Shown in pieces: positions 1-10,226 of a DNA stretch of 64,000 nucleotides. Each line of letters opens with the position of its first letter. The stretch's first letter is position 1. This DNA is from Lycorma delicatula (taxonomy: Eukaryota > Arthropoda > Insecta > Hemiptera > Fulgoridae), in assembly GCF_047948215.1 (NCBI RefSeq), contig NC_134455.1:153432575-153496574 (forward strand), in the 5' to 3' direction. The position numbers and the translations under genes are program-made. Under the pieces are notes generated by a model. The model was not told the DNA's origin, ran no database searches, and saw nothing but the letters and a program-made list of their open reading frames with translations.

Positions 1-6
1 TCTCAT
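1..6 (-). CDS. Start of non-LTR ORF2 (ATGA overlap), cut by the window edge
   Basis: The last codons of ORF1 read ACA TGA, and an ATG overlaps that stop in the +1 frame (ATG at 6-4, followed by AGA). A short ATGA overlap is a known arrangement for coupled termination and reinitiation between ORF1 and ORF2 of non-LTR retrotransposons. Only two codons of ORF2 are visible, so calling it the endonuclease/reverse transcriptase ORF is inference from position. Confidence 0.4.
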
Positions 7-1091
7 GTCAACGGCGTCAGTCCGGGGATGAGCCTTCTCATCTTTACTTTATTTCTCTGATGAGTCGACACAATCTTTGAATCAATGATTCTTTCAATCA
101 TCGTCGCAAGACTTGGTGCCATCGTGTTAAGCAACTGCTCCACATTAATTTTAGATGTGGAAGGGGCAGCCGCTGCTTCTGCATAAGAAGTCGATGGTCG
201 TGGTGTACGCTTATTAACAATCTTCTTTGCTTCAGGATAGCTTACCTTCTGAAGCGTTTTAACTTCCTGAATTGCTGTTTCTAATTTATATGTAGGGCAG
301 TTTCTTGAACGACAATTGTGATGCCCTTTACAGTTAACGCAGGTTGGAGGGTCTTTACATGGGTCACCCTCATGTGTTTTCTCTCCACATATACATATTT
401 CCTGCGCTTCACATCTTGCTGCTGTGTGTCCGAATCGTTGACACTTAAAACATCTCATCGGCTGCGGGATGAAAGCTCGTACATCAAGCCGATGGATGCC
501 AGCTCGTACCTTTTCAGGAAGATTCGGCCTATTAAATGTCAAAACATGCGAGGCCGAAGGAAGAATCTCACCATTTCTTCTCATAGTAAGTCTGCGACAT
601 TGAGTTACTCCCTGACTCGACATTTCTTGTACAATTTCTTCTTCTGTACAATTAAGAAGATCGCGACAAACAACTCCTCTGGATGAGTTCAGTGTGCTAT
701 GCGGTTGGACAGAAACCGCAAATTCACCGATCTTCTTCAACGCCTGGACTTTCTGGCTTTGCACGTCGTTGATAGTTTCGACGTGCAATCCATTAAAAGT
801 CTTTCGGATTTCTTTAACGGGACCACCAGCACAATTTGTAATTTCTCTTGCGATTAAGAATGGACTAACTTTTTGGAAGTTTCCATTCTCCTTTGTAATA
901 ATTAAAAATCTCGGTTTGGGAGGAATGTTTCCAAACTAAGACTTTCTCACTTCCTTACTGATTTTGTCAGCATCTCTCTTAATTTTATCTGACTCCTTGC
1001 TCTTTTTCCTCTTCGCTTGTGGCGAATCGGAGGATTCTAAACGAGGATGTTTACGTGCACCCTCTGCTACGTTTGATTGTTCAATATTCAT
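3..1091 (-). pseudogene. Non-LTR retrotransposon ORF1 (zinc-knuckle gag-like protein) with one in-frame stop
   Basis: This encodes the RNA-binding ORF1 protein of a Jockey/I-type non-LTR retrotransposon. The chosen ATG at 1091 opens a Lys/Arg-rich N terminus (about 51 codons, with a run around KRKKSKES). TAG at 938-936 interrupts it, after which the same frame stays open to the TGA at 5-3. The C-terminal part carries three Cys/His clusters: CFKCQRFGHTAARC (CX2CX4HX4C), a second CIC...H...C cluster and CVNCKGHH...C. This triplet is usual for Jockey-clade gag. Between the stop and the knuckles lies the expected RRM-like stretch with conserved hydrophobics. The frame is otherwise intact over 361 codons, so the element is fairly young. 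The reading of 1091-789 was done by hand. The first 300 bp would need readthrough or reinitiation at an internal codon to be used. Confidence 0.82.
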
Positions 1092-1640
1092 GAACAGTGG
1101 ATCCCTTCTGTAGCAAGGCTAGCCGCCGGGGTACACCCCCACTCCAGGGCTACTAACCTTGGAGGTCCGATCCGGTACTTCGGTGGAACCGGCATATGTC
1201 CTGGCAGAGAGCGGATGCGCAGTCTCTGCACTGACTCCAGGCTCCTACTCACCGAAGCTTTCAGAGCTCCCATGCACCGACATACATGGGCACCATTGCT
1301 ACATGCTTGCCATCGCAGGGGGCATGTGGACAACGGAAGGGTCTCCGTTACACCTGCAATAACATTGACCCTGGCCGCCACATCGCCAGCTCTAAGAGTT
1401 TTATGAATCCATTTCCAAAATCGTTTGTTATTCCATTTCCTGCAGGTAGCCAAAAATCCAGTCCGTTTAGTGACCTGAAGTTGGAACCAGGTCAAATTTA
1501 ACAAAGCATAACCGAGGAATTTACTCGGAACCCCGTTAGCCAGCTATATGTAATGTACGAAAGTACAGCTGTTGCCGCCCTGGACGTGGAACATAGATGT
1601 TGTGTTCCGGACGTGGGGATTATCTACCTCAGGGCCATTT
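1092..1640 (-). mobile_element. 5' leader of the same non-LTR element
   Basis: This GC-richer stretch lies directly upstream of ORF1 and changes abruptly to AT-rich flank near 1640. No reading frame in it is convincing: a 138-codon frame at 1088-1504 overlaps the ORF1 start and has no recognisable motifs. By position and composition it is the 5' untranslated region and internal promoter of the retrotransposon. The exact 5' end and target-site duplication were not found because the 3' half is outside the window. Confidence 0.5.
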
Positions 1641-2746
1641 ATTATTTCTTAAGGACTCTATTGTTAAAACCCTTCATAACAAAATTAATTAATGAATTAT
1701 TTAAGTTTTATTTTTTGATTAACAATTATTATTTTACGAATTAGTTTTTATTTAATTATTTAAGCATTAAGTTTATCTGGTAATAAATTTTTCAACATGT
1801 TACTAACAAAGAAGTATAGGTACCTTATTATCGGTTTTTTGTATGTTTAACCGATGTTATAATGCTGTATTTACTGATATATTTTTTCCAGCTGGAGAAA
1901 TCCTAAAACCCATATTTTTAAGAAGAATGGACGATTTCAGACTTAATTCTTTAATGTCAGTAACACTGCATCCCAACATAACCTTAAAAAACACATTTTT
2001 AATAACTTCAATACCAATGAACCAATTTTTATTTTATTTGTAACTTACTATTTATCAATCAAAGAGCTTTCCAGTGATGTGTCACAAGCTACATCGTCTC
2101 ATTAAGAAAAAATAAGTTTTCAACCCCTTGAAAATATAGAAAACATTTATGGACGAAATTTTTTTGGTAATTTAAAAAATAAATCTCACAGTTTTAATCC
2201 ACAGATTTTGATTATTTCAAACCGTTTAAAAAGTAATATCGCGTAATTTTATAGTTATTTTTTTGGACTGAAATTTAAAAGAAATACTACCCCAAATGGT
2301 TTTTCACATCTACCGAGCGAGAGGGTAGGCAGATTTTAATCTTCTTTTCACTAAAATTCATTATTTTTTTGGGGTTGTCAATTAATGTAATTAAATGTTA
2401 CTAATTCTATTTAAGATTTTTGAGATGGGGTAGGTGTAGCGAAGAGGGTGGGTCCAACCCTTTGAAAATAATTTTAAAAGGGTTTCTCCCAAGAATGGTA
2501 TGTACGCCTGCAAACAGAAATACGACGGGACTGATAGCTGTTGAATAAAAAATCTGTTAACTTTTCAAATGATCACCCGGTATAAATAAATAAATATATA
2601 TATATAATAAAAACTCCACCTTATGAGACAAATAATTATTTTTTTTAATTTTATAATTTATGAAAATAAATAAGATATCACTGTTAATATATAGCTCACA
2701 CTGAATATAACAGACATCGAACAAAAAAGTAAAATAAATACTTTAC
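1641..2746. other. AT-rich intronic DNA, no gene seen
   Basis: The stretch between the retrotransposon leader and the exon ending at 2747 holds only short chance frames. It would be intron of gene A if that gene continues to the left. No RNA gene or clear repeat was recognised. Confidence 0.5.
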
Positions 2747-2845
2747 CGTTTGGTATATATCACGCACAATCATATCGACCTGCTGATGCTTTTTAGCAGC
2801 CCTTGCTCTCTGTCTTGCAGCCAATAGATTGGGAGACGGCCTAGC
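2747..2845 (-). CDS. Gene A, internal coding exon (33 codons)
   Basis: On the minus strand an exon is bounded by a strong acceptor (TATTTTCAG, exon starts 2845) and a donor (ACG|GTAAAG, exon ends 2747). It is 99 nt, phase 0 at both ends, with no stop. The translation is basic and helix-prone: it begins ARPSPNLLAARQ, continues RARAAKKHQQ and ends IVRDIYQT. Its GC content and clean borders stand out from the surrounding AT-rich DNA. It is the natural partner of the start exon at 24509-24628, which ends in the same phase. The joined N-terminal 63 residues are rich in Arg, Lys and Ser, and I do not recognise the protein. Further exons would lie left of the window. Confidence 0.6.
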
Positions 2846-3930
2846 CTGAAAATATTTTAAAATAAATATTAATAATTAAACAAAAAATAATGTAGGTCTT
2901 TCATAAAATACATTTCAAAAGGTTGTTTACAAAAATTCTGCTAAAAAAAAGCATACACTACTACGGGCGTATTTTCTTCTCTAATTAATTCTTTTCTTCT
3001 CCTAAATTAGAGAAGAAAATACGGGCGCGTATTTTCTTCTTTAATGTAGGTTAGTGTTCCTAATGATAACTACAACTGTTTAACATTCTGGGATGAAGAA
3101 TACCTTACAGTGATGGAGATTATTTTTATAATAAAGAACTCCTAACTACAATGAAATGAAAGTCTAAAAAAAATTACTTAATACAAAAGTAAACAATAGA
3201 CCATAACGTAACAGCGCTGTTAAAAAACGGCCTTCATACTTCAATCCACACAATCACATCACAACATCCGTTTGCTGTTTAATCAATCTGCATATAAAGT
3301 ACATTACTATTTTTGAATTAAAATGTTTAACGGTCTTAACAGACCAACTCTCTCATCAAGTGTTATGCGTTAACTCTGCACCGTAGATTTCCACAAACTA
3401 GAATACTAGTCTCGTGCAACAGACTTCTTACCCATATCTATATATTAGTCCTAATGCATTAAGAGATAGGAGATTGCAAATGAACCACCCATCCGCAGGC
3501 ATGCATATGAAATGAGCTATCTAAATTTTAGTTCTTCATCGGTAGGAATTTTGTAACTGTTCTCTTTATTTGGTTTTATTTTAACACTTTGAATTCTTGA
3601 TTTTAAAACAAAGTTTATTACGTACATCTAAAAAGTACAATTCTAAACCACAAAATTCAACAACTAAACGATTTTTTATAATAAATTATACAATGTTATG
3701 AAATTCAAATTTATAAATGACAAAACCTAATGGTCCGATAAATTTCGAAAATATTTTAGGATCAAGTTACAAATAATAGATATTTACAGTTCTAGGTGAC
3801 AAATTTAAAAATATCTTATTACACAAAGTCTCGCTTTACGTTTAGTCCACCAGAATGTAGAATTCCTGTCGTTGTTTTTTACTATAACACACCTCACAGC
3901 ATCTTGTTGGATTTTTCCAAGCTGCTGTTA
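2846..3930. other. Intronic AT-rich DNA with a palindrome
   Basis: No coding potential was recognised. The only structured element is the inverted repeat at 2968-3023. Near 3200-3480 the composition is slightly less AT-rich, but no motif was identified. Confidence 0.45.
2968..3023. repeat. Perfect 19-bp inverted repeat, 18-nt spacer
   Basis: The arm CGTATTTTCTTCTCTAATT (2968-2986) is exactly complemented by 3005-3023. The outer sequence ACGGGCG and the arm start are then repeated directly at 3021-3040. The combined inverted and direct duplication suggests local template switching and not a transposon end. Confidence 0.85.
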
Positions 3931-4142
3931 GGCTACGGCCACACTAGCGTATTTTCATGCTGTAAACGCAGCTTCTATTCACGCAGCTTGGAAATTCATC
4001 CCACTGCCCGCCACACGTGCGCGATTTTTTAATGGAAGCTCAGTCGTTTGTTTGGGCTCTCCAGTACAACATGAATCCACTTTCGATAAATAAAAATTCT
4101 ATTAATACGTTAATGCATTATTAATCGTTCACCGATGACGTT

Positions 4143-5482
4143 GTCACCATCAAAGAACGTACTTGGGTACATCCGATTATAAGTGACAGATCAGTAAAGG
4201 GAAAATTTACACTTCTACATAGTAAGCTGAAAGGATACCCAGACAAGTTTTTTAAGTAATACAGAATGTCCATATCTTCATCTGAAACACTACTATCTAA
4301 GGTTGAAGATGCAATTATAAAAAGTGATACTATCATGCGGGACTGTATAAATGCAGAAGAAAAAACTAGCAGTAACTTTAAGGTGAGTGTTAACTTTTTA
4401 TAACATAGTATTTTTACAATGCATTTCATAAAATTACAATTATCAGTAAGTTTTAAAGATTAAGAAAGAACAAAACCGAATCCTCATATTCTCCATAAAA
4501 CTGTCTATCTGCTGTTAATGGTGTCCTCGATGTGGCCGACGAAGATGACAGGGCGCTGTTAACAGGGGATGTAGTTGATATGGAAGTACTACCGCACGAA
4601 TTAGGATTCGGATTGCTGTATATCTGAATAAGTAGCACGAATTGAATTTGAAACTGAAGTTTGTCAATCGGTTTCATCTTTTTTATACGCGGTTACTGTT
4701 ACATCAAACATTTCATCTGGATCCACACAGCCAACTGCGGAAGAGTGGAAGGCATCAATACGAAAAAAAGGGAAAATTTCCCCCACTGCTAGAAGACAAT
4801 TAATGGCAAACGTATAAGGATTATAAAACCGCGGGTTTCAGTAAGTGAATATTTTTAACTACAGAAGTTTTTTTTTCTATCGTGTTAATGGGTGAAGTTG
4901 ATTCTATTATTTCCTATATATTGATGTAGAATCTTTTAGTCATGAAGAAGACTCAAATATATTGAAAACAACTGAGCTAGGCAAAAGGGTTTACCAACAA
5001 ACTTTAAACTTGCCACAGCCTGTACCTTTGCCTAACTATCAGTCTGGACAACCAATATCCTACATTTTTGTAAGTGACGAAGCTTTTCTATGTGTGAAAA
5101 TGTCATGAGGCCATATCCTGCAAAGAAATTGACTTGGCAGCAAAGAGTTTATAACTATAGGCTGTCCAGACCACGGCGTTGTGTTGAATGTGGATTTGGC
5201 ATATTAGCAAATAAATGGCGCATTCTTCATCGACCAATCGATGTTAGTATTGATATACCCGACATAATTATTCAAGCATTCTGTGTGCTTCACGATTTCG
5301 TAAGACATCAAGATGGTTACAATGTTGAAAATACTCTATCATGCCCACTAGAAAGTATTCCTGCAATCGGAACAAGAGGAAACAATACTGGAGTTGAAAC
5401 CAGAGACAGTTTCAAAAGTTACTTTTGTTCTCCTGCAGGCTCAGTGCTCTGGCAAGATCGTTCTTGTACCGTTGCAGCATAG
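4143..5482 (+). pseudogene. PIF/Harbinger (HARBI1-like) transposase, broken
   Basis: The N-terminal exon at about 4143-4382 reads TWVHPII..., then KFFK, RMSISS and MRDCINAEEK, the usual start of HARBI1-like transposases. It ends in a good donor (TTTAAG|GTGAGT), and one TAA interrupts it near 4257. A second block from about 4930 contains NLPQPVPLPN and FVSDEAF, the second catalytic Asp region. A frameshift near 5085 leads into MRPYPAKKLT, then YNYRLSRPRR and ECGFGILANKWRI, whose Glu is the third catalytic residue. The segment that should carry the first Asp (about 4383-4930) is not recognisable, so the enzyme is dead. The family cuts and inserts DNA at TTA/TWA sites, usually with a Myb- or MADF-type partner. 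Confidence 0.8.
4453..4677 (-). CDS. Possible C-terminal exon of the Harbinger MADF partner
   Basis: A 74-codon minus-strand frame is Ser/Thr-rich (around STSISTTSPVNSALSSSSATS) and ends in an acidic-hydrophobic tail with EYEDSVLFFLNL. Similar DSV-x-FF tails follow MADF domains in insect MADF/BESS proteins. The same strand carries a MADF domain at 5702-5881, so this may be its second exon. The splice borders were not established. Confidence 0.35.
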   Translation of the reverse strand: MKPIDKLQFQIQFVLLIQIYSNPNPNSCGSTSISTTSPVNSALSSSSATSRTPLTADRQFYGEYEDSVLFFLNL

Positions 5483-5701
5483 GAACTTTATTGGTACAAG
5501 TTCACAGTACAAGCTGCTAACTACTAAAATGAAAATTAATTCTGTATCAAATTCTTTAAAATTGTGTACTAGTAACTTTTGTATAATGCCCTCTAGTAGA
5601 TTATAACTACCACCTACTTACAACTTAGTTATATAACTTGTAACTTAAAAATAAAATTTAATTTGTATTACAAATTATCAACTTTAATTTAATTTAATTA
5701 A

Positions 5702-5881
5702 TTATATTATCAACTTTAGATCTTGTTTCTGGTCCCATTTTTTACCAATAACATTTTTAGTTACACTCATCCAAGCATCTCTTTTTAGTTCACGGTTTTT
5801 TAAATAATTATGCCTAGTACCGTAAAGATATGGATATTTTTCAATTTCAAGAATGATAAGCTCATCCAAGTAGTATTCCAT
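5702..5881 (-). CDS. MADF-domain protein of the Harbinger element
   Basis: A 59-codon minus-strand frame starts with ATG at 5881 and ends with TAA at 5704-5702. It contains the core of a MADF (Myb/SANT-like in Adf-1) DNA-binding domain: LIILEIEKYPYLY, then NYLKNRELKRDAW and VTKNVIGKKW. The order hydrophobic helix, Tyr-Pro-x-Leu-Tyr, Asn-x-Leu-Arg/Lys-x-x-Ala-Trp matches the family. MADF proteins bind DNA, and in Harbinger elements such a second protein is thought to bring the transposase to the transposon ends. Here it is convergent with the transposase on the plus strand. Only the domain is encoded in this exon, and the remainder may be spliced from about 4453-4677. Confidence 0.72.
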   Translation of the reverse strand: MEYYLDELIILEIEKYPYLYGTRHNYLKNRELKRDAWMSVTKNVIGKKWDQKQDLKLII

Positions 5882-5990
5882 GATATAATTATTTTAAATA
5901 TCAAAAACTGAAGAAAAGAACACGAATATAGCAAAAATAGAAACTGTGATCAACAACGAAGTGTTTTCACGCGCGTGTGGCCACTCGCTG

Positions 5991-6300
5991 AGCTTGAAAC
6001 CCGGCTTGAAAAATAAGTCTGGTTGTATTCGCCAACGATCAACCTTGAGAACGCGACAGTTGAGCCCCATGCCAGTGGAAAAACAAGCTACATCTGATCA
6101 GGTCTATGCTACAGTAGCCAGTCTATATTTTGATATAAACATTAAGAGACGGCATGAATAAGTAAATAAAAATGTTATATTTTTTAACTCTCGTGATCTT
6201 TCATATGCGGTCATCCTGCTATAGCTGATACATTTATCAGCCATTTATTACCAATCCGTATTAGCTCTTTACACCCCAGTATCTTAGCGCAGCTAGCTGG
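5991..6300. other. Spacer between Harbinger and R1-like debris
   Basis: This stretch holds a slightly GC-richer segment (5990-6110) that may still belong to the Harbinger end, followed by AT-rich DNA. No gene was recognised. Confidence 0.4.
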
Positions 6301-6368
6301 GAGAAAGACGGCGGTCTTTCTCAGAGAGTGGCGCAGAGACGCAGAGAGTGGCGACTCTCTGCGTCTCT
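6301..6368. repeat. Two adjacent perfect hairpins with the same GGCG loop
   Basis: GAGAAAGAC-GGCG-GTCTTTCTC spans 6301-6322 (9-bp stem). AGAGACGCAGAGAGT-GGCG-ACTCTCTGCGTCTCT spans 6335-6368 (15-bp stem). Both are perfect and both loops are GGCG. They lie at the truncated end of the R1-like ORF1 remains. Confidence 0.9.
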
Positions 6369-6699
6369 CCGTAAGCTGATCTTAATGACGCTGTCGCATC
6401 AACGTCAAGTCCTTTCACGTGGAAAATCACCCTTGTGAACCATGGGTGTGTTCATCCACTATAACATTTTCTACTTGGGAACCAAGCCGTTTCACAACAT
6501 CCTCTTTTTTAGTTGAGGACTCCCTGACTGACAAGATATCATTTGCGATATCTTCGCCTATGCTGTTCTTGACCTGCTTTCAAAGATCCGTATAACTGAC
6601 TCCTGCTTTCCTGACTGTCACCACCGACGTCGCTGGTCCTTGAATAATTTTCTTCCCAGGTTCTCTCTCTGTTAGGTATAAGGGCCACTGCGTATTAGA
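6310..6699 (-). pseudogene. Downstream remains of the R1-like ORF1
   Basis: Past the stop of the main frame, shifted minus-strand frames give IIQGPATSVVTVRKAG and VSYTDLLK, typical of the segment following the gag-like region in these hemipteran-type ORF1 proteins. Several frameshifts separate the pieces. No zinc knuckles were found, so the element is truncated here. Confidence 0.5.
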
Positions 6700-7515
6700 T
6701 CAGTCATTCTTCCTTACCCAATATTCTAGTATCTTACCAAACTTTTCCCCTGTGCCATCACCAGGGGCAAAGAACGATAAACAATCGTTTTCCGCATAAC
6801 TCAGTTCATAGAGCGCCGTCACCGTCTGGGCAATCATCTTCTCATTGCTCTCATCCATCACAATTTCGAAAACAGTACACTTGTCTTCATCCTCACCTTC
6901 CGGATACAATATTGCAGTGTGGCATAAGTCTTTAAGAACTGTTCCTCCTGGTATGTGTGAAATCATCTCCAGCCTCCGCCCAATCCCAGGCGCTAGTCTT
7001 TGAATAGTACCCATGAGAGGGCTTTTTCTACCTTGATCCTTCGGTACAATAAAACCCCGAGCGTTGTCATTTGTGGCCGACGGGTCTCTTGTAATGTTCA
7101 CCTTTTTATAGCTCTCCCTTGGCCAACGTGATTTAATGATTTCTTCCAATCCTTTGATACCACCCTCAGACAGAATATTCTCGATTCTTTCTTGACTCTT
7201 CCCCTTGAATTTAACACCTTTCTCAGATAAACTCTCACCTTCAGTTTGCGCCTCAATGGTCATCAATTTTGGGTGTGATTACAGTGCCTTCACCACCAGA
7301 TTGACGTCTAGACCCTCCTCCAGGATTGCATCCGCACATGTTTTTATTTCCTTTTTGGTATTAGGATCTCTTCTGATGAGTTTCAGCAAATGATAAATCT
7401 CCACCATAAGGTGGTCCATGTCGGTATCCTCCATTGTATCACCTTCTCTGCTTTCTCCTAACACCTCGATCTTTCTCTTCGGAACTCGCCCAGCATCCTC
7501 CTCCATTTTCTCCAT
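6700..7515 (-). pseudogene. R1-like non-LTR retrotransposon ORF1, one in-frame stop
   Basis: The frame opens with ATG at 7515 and is open to the stop near 6700, except for a single TAA at 7281-7279. The two flanking ORFs of 78 and 188 codons are therefore one protein in the same frame. The N-terminal part has acidic and helical segments (LLKLIRRDPNTKKEIKTCAD). The middle has the KSRWPRESYKKVNI block, which resembles the Trp-Pro-x-x-x-Tyr segment of R1-like gag proteins. The C-terminal half is globular, with no zinc knuckle. Naming rests on resemblance to insect R1-clade ORF1 proteins of this architecture and not on a diagnostic motif. It is less certain than the knuckle-bearing ORF1 at the left edge. 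Confidence 0.62.
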
Positions 7516-8260
7516 GCCGACTTAGCTTCCTTCTACGCCCGGATATGTGGTTGTGGGAATACCCGGTAGCCTGGCCCGACGCATCGGTTTGATGTCCTTT
7601 CTACTCTCCGGCGAACAATCAAGGCTCCTCCGCGGCCGGAAAACTTCTCTTCCATTTTTTTTTCCCAACCAGGATAGTCTGTTCTAATAATAAAACAGGG
7701 AGAGATACCACGGTATATTTAACTACAGCTTAGTAGTTAAAGCTATCGAGCTAACAACACTTGATTCTTCTCTATTGAACTAAGCTACAGCAGTCCATCA
7801 AAACAATAGCAATAGAAATTAATAAAATTAATTTCCAACAGCGCTAATCAATCGAAGTTACGATAGTCCACTATCCACAAGTGATAACAGCTGTAAGTAA
7901 GTAAGTAACAATACTATCTACTAAAGATAAAAACAACTCCCCGAGCACAGTAAACAAGTCAACCTACTAACACACTACCCCCTACCCCCTAACTTACTAC
8001 TGTAATCAGCAGACGACTATAGACCTTACTGCCAAAGAAAATAAGGTTGATCAACCAAAAAACTAAATAAAAAGATCATTCCGTATCCAAAAATCATAAA
8101 ATTTAAAAGACGCTTCCCGTAAATTTCCACCGACAATTTCCAATCCTCCAAATCAGAAACAAAGACCGTTGAATCGATAAAATCCGAATACTAACAGAGC
8201 ACACCGAAATACATCCGACCTCGAAGAATCTCTAACAACTAGATTACACGTTACATATAA
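7516..8260 (-). mobile_element. Probable 5' leader of the R1-like element
   Basis: Immediately upstream of the ORF1 start the sequence is GC-richer up to about 7660, then gradually becomes AC-rich on the plus strand, with repeats such as ACCCCCTACCCCCTA near 7975. No frame or RNA gene was recognised. The 5' boundary of the element is unknown. Confidence 0.35.
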
Positions 8261-9500
8261 ACACCAATTAGTAACATTACTAACGAAACAAAAAAAAAAT
8301 ACCCTAAACCTAAGTAAACAAATAACTAAAAGGTAAAAATTAACTAATTATTATTTAATAAGAAAAACAATTTGCACAGTTTCTACAAAATTAGAATAAT
8401 TTTAACACAAATAGCACATAATTTGTCTATAAATGGAACTGTGTAAAGAGTAATGTTCAAACAACCGCATAACAAAATATTTTTTTCCTCTTCTAAGATT
8501 AAGTCACTTTATTTCTAAGCGTAAATAATAATTACATTTCCCAATCGATACAAATTTAACCCAATAAAAATGTAGCTATAATAATAATAATTAGTAGTAG
8601 TAGTCACCGGGAAGTCACCGTAGCCCCTAAAGTTAGAACTAAAAATTTGTAATGAGTTATAAATGAAAAATGCTATATAATAATGAATTATTTTATCACT
8701 TTATTGTATCAATTGATACATAGTATTAATTTTAATGATCCAGTGGGTCTGTATGTTCGCCCTCATGTTGCACGCACAATTCTATACGTCGCCACGTCCT
8801 CTGTGACAAGCGACGGATTTCTGATGATAGATAATGAACATTATTAAAATAATTTATTTTTGTTTTATACATTTAACCTTTTTTGTGTAAATATGCTCAT
8901 TTTAAAATCTATGTATATTTTTGATAAAAATAATAATTTTAAGTTTATTTTTTTAATTTTTTTGCAGTGCAAACCAAATATTAATTGTTAATTTGTTAAT
9001 TTAAAAAAAACTCAATACGAAATTGATGTAATTTTTAATTAAAAAAAAAAATAAAATATAAATAATTATCACTAATTTTCCTTAAATGTAATTATAAAAT
9101 ATTTTTCTGATTCTAAATGTGTGTTATACATGTGATATGTAAAAAAAGGCCACGAATATAATAAAGATATGAACGGTTAACACTAATATGAAAGTTTATA
9201 CTTTTCATGTAAAAGTAATCATTTCAACATTACTTAATGAAATAAATAATATTTAATGTTATTTTCTTTTTATCATATGTTTTTCTTTTCAGTTTTATGT
9301 TAATTAAATTATTATTTTAGACAAAAATTGTTTTATTTTATAATTTTTCTTCAGGTTATTTTTTCAGTTACTAGGAATGTATTAATTAATGATGTTGAAA
9401 TTGCACATAAAAATACAAAATTTTTGGCCTCTTTTGATCGCAAAGAAAGAACAAATATTGACAATTAAAATAAATATAATAATAACAATGTGATTGTAGG
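8261..9500. other. Very AT-rich DNA, no gene
   Basis: This is mainly A/T runs and short tandem words. A short GC-richer patch at 8740-8830 contains a TACGTCGCCACGTCC segment but no coding frame. Nothing else was recognised. Confidence 0.5.
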
Positions 9501-9506
9501 AGAAAG

Positions 9507-10226
9507 TTGTTAAAAATAGAGGTGTTTCTCGATCAAAGAGTGGGCCGGGTAAAATCATCTGAACGTATTCAGGGCCCAACCTCGAAGACTGTAGCGGTAA
9601 CGCCTCAAAATAGAACCTTTGCTGACTCGTTAAAACAAGTGAAGGATGGAGTGGATGGTGAGCTTCCAGAGATATTATCACTAAGGAAGGGCCAAGCAGG
9701 TGAAGTGCTCATCAGGGTGAAAGACAATGATGTAAAGGATCTGCAAAGGAAGATAGTTGCTGGGATAAAAGGTGTCAACGTGAGCTGCACGAGTAGAGTG
9801 CGCACAAAGAAAATCATTATTCGGGACTTTGATGAGCTCTCTACAGAGGACGTTACTGCGGCCCTCGGGGCGGCTGCAGGTCCAGAGCTGGTGCAACTCC
9901 AGCAGTTGTCTATGAGGTCTGCATTTGGCAGTACCAAGGTGGCCTCTATGTTGGTTCCTGCTAAGCTGGCAGATCACTTAGCGCAGAAACTGAGATTGAA
10001 GTTTAGACGGGTTTCATGTAGAATTGCCCTCAGTGAATACATAGAAAGATGTTATAGATGTTGGTCGGTGGGCCACAGGGCTGATGGCTGTACGGGTGCT
10101 GATAGACGCAGGACCTATTTCAAATGTGGCAAGGACGGTCATTTCAAGGCCGACTGCCGTGTGAATGTTAGAGGTGTTGATCTTCACAGCGAAGGCTTAG
10201 TCTGTCAATCAGGAAAAGATGATTAA
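9507..10226 (+). pseudogene. R1-like non-LTR ORF1 fragment with zinc knuckles
   Basis: This is a 239-codon frame without stops. It contains a conserved gag-like core (AGEVLIRVKD, VNVSCTSRVRTKKIIIRDFDEL, AFGSTKVASMLVP) followed by two zinc-knuckle regions. The first, CYRCWSVGHRADGC, is intact CX2CX4HX4C. The second reads TYFKCGKDGHFKADC, where the first Cys is replaced by Tyr. The frame's first ATG is probably not the original start, because R1-type ORF1 proteins are longer and the region upstream is AT-rich flank; the 5' part has been lost. The protein would coat element RNA. It overlaps the ORF2 start at 10219. Confidence 0.8.

Larger units (their letters stand above)
3931..5990 (+). mobile_element. 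PIF/Harbinger DNA transposon
   Basis: The element carries a Harbinger-type transposase on the plus strand and a MADF-domain gene on the minus strand, a two-gene layout usual in this superfamily. The left end begins GGCTACGGCCACACTAGCG just after a TTA trinucleotide (3928-3930), the kind of target site Harbingers use. The right end (about 5961-5990) contains the related inverted sequence GTGGCCACACGCGCG. The ends match imperfectly, so the right boundary is approximate. Both genes are damaged, so the copy is not autonomous. Confidence 0.72.

Noticed and set aside
1088..1504. 138-codon minus-strand frame
   Set aside because: It overlaps the ORF1 start in another frame, has no motif, and lies in the GC-rich leader where long chance frames are expected.
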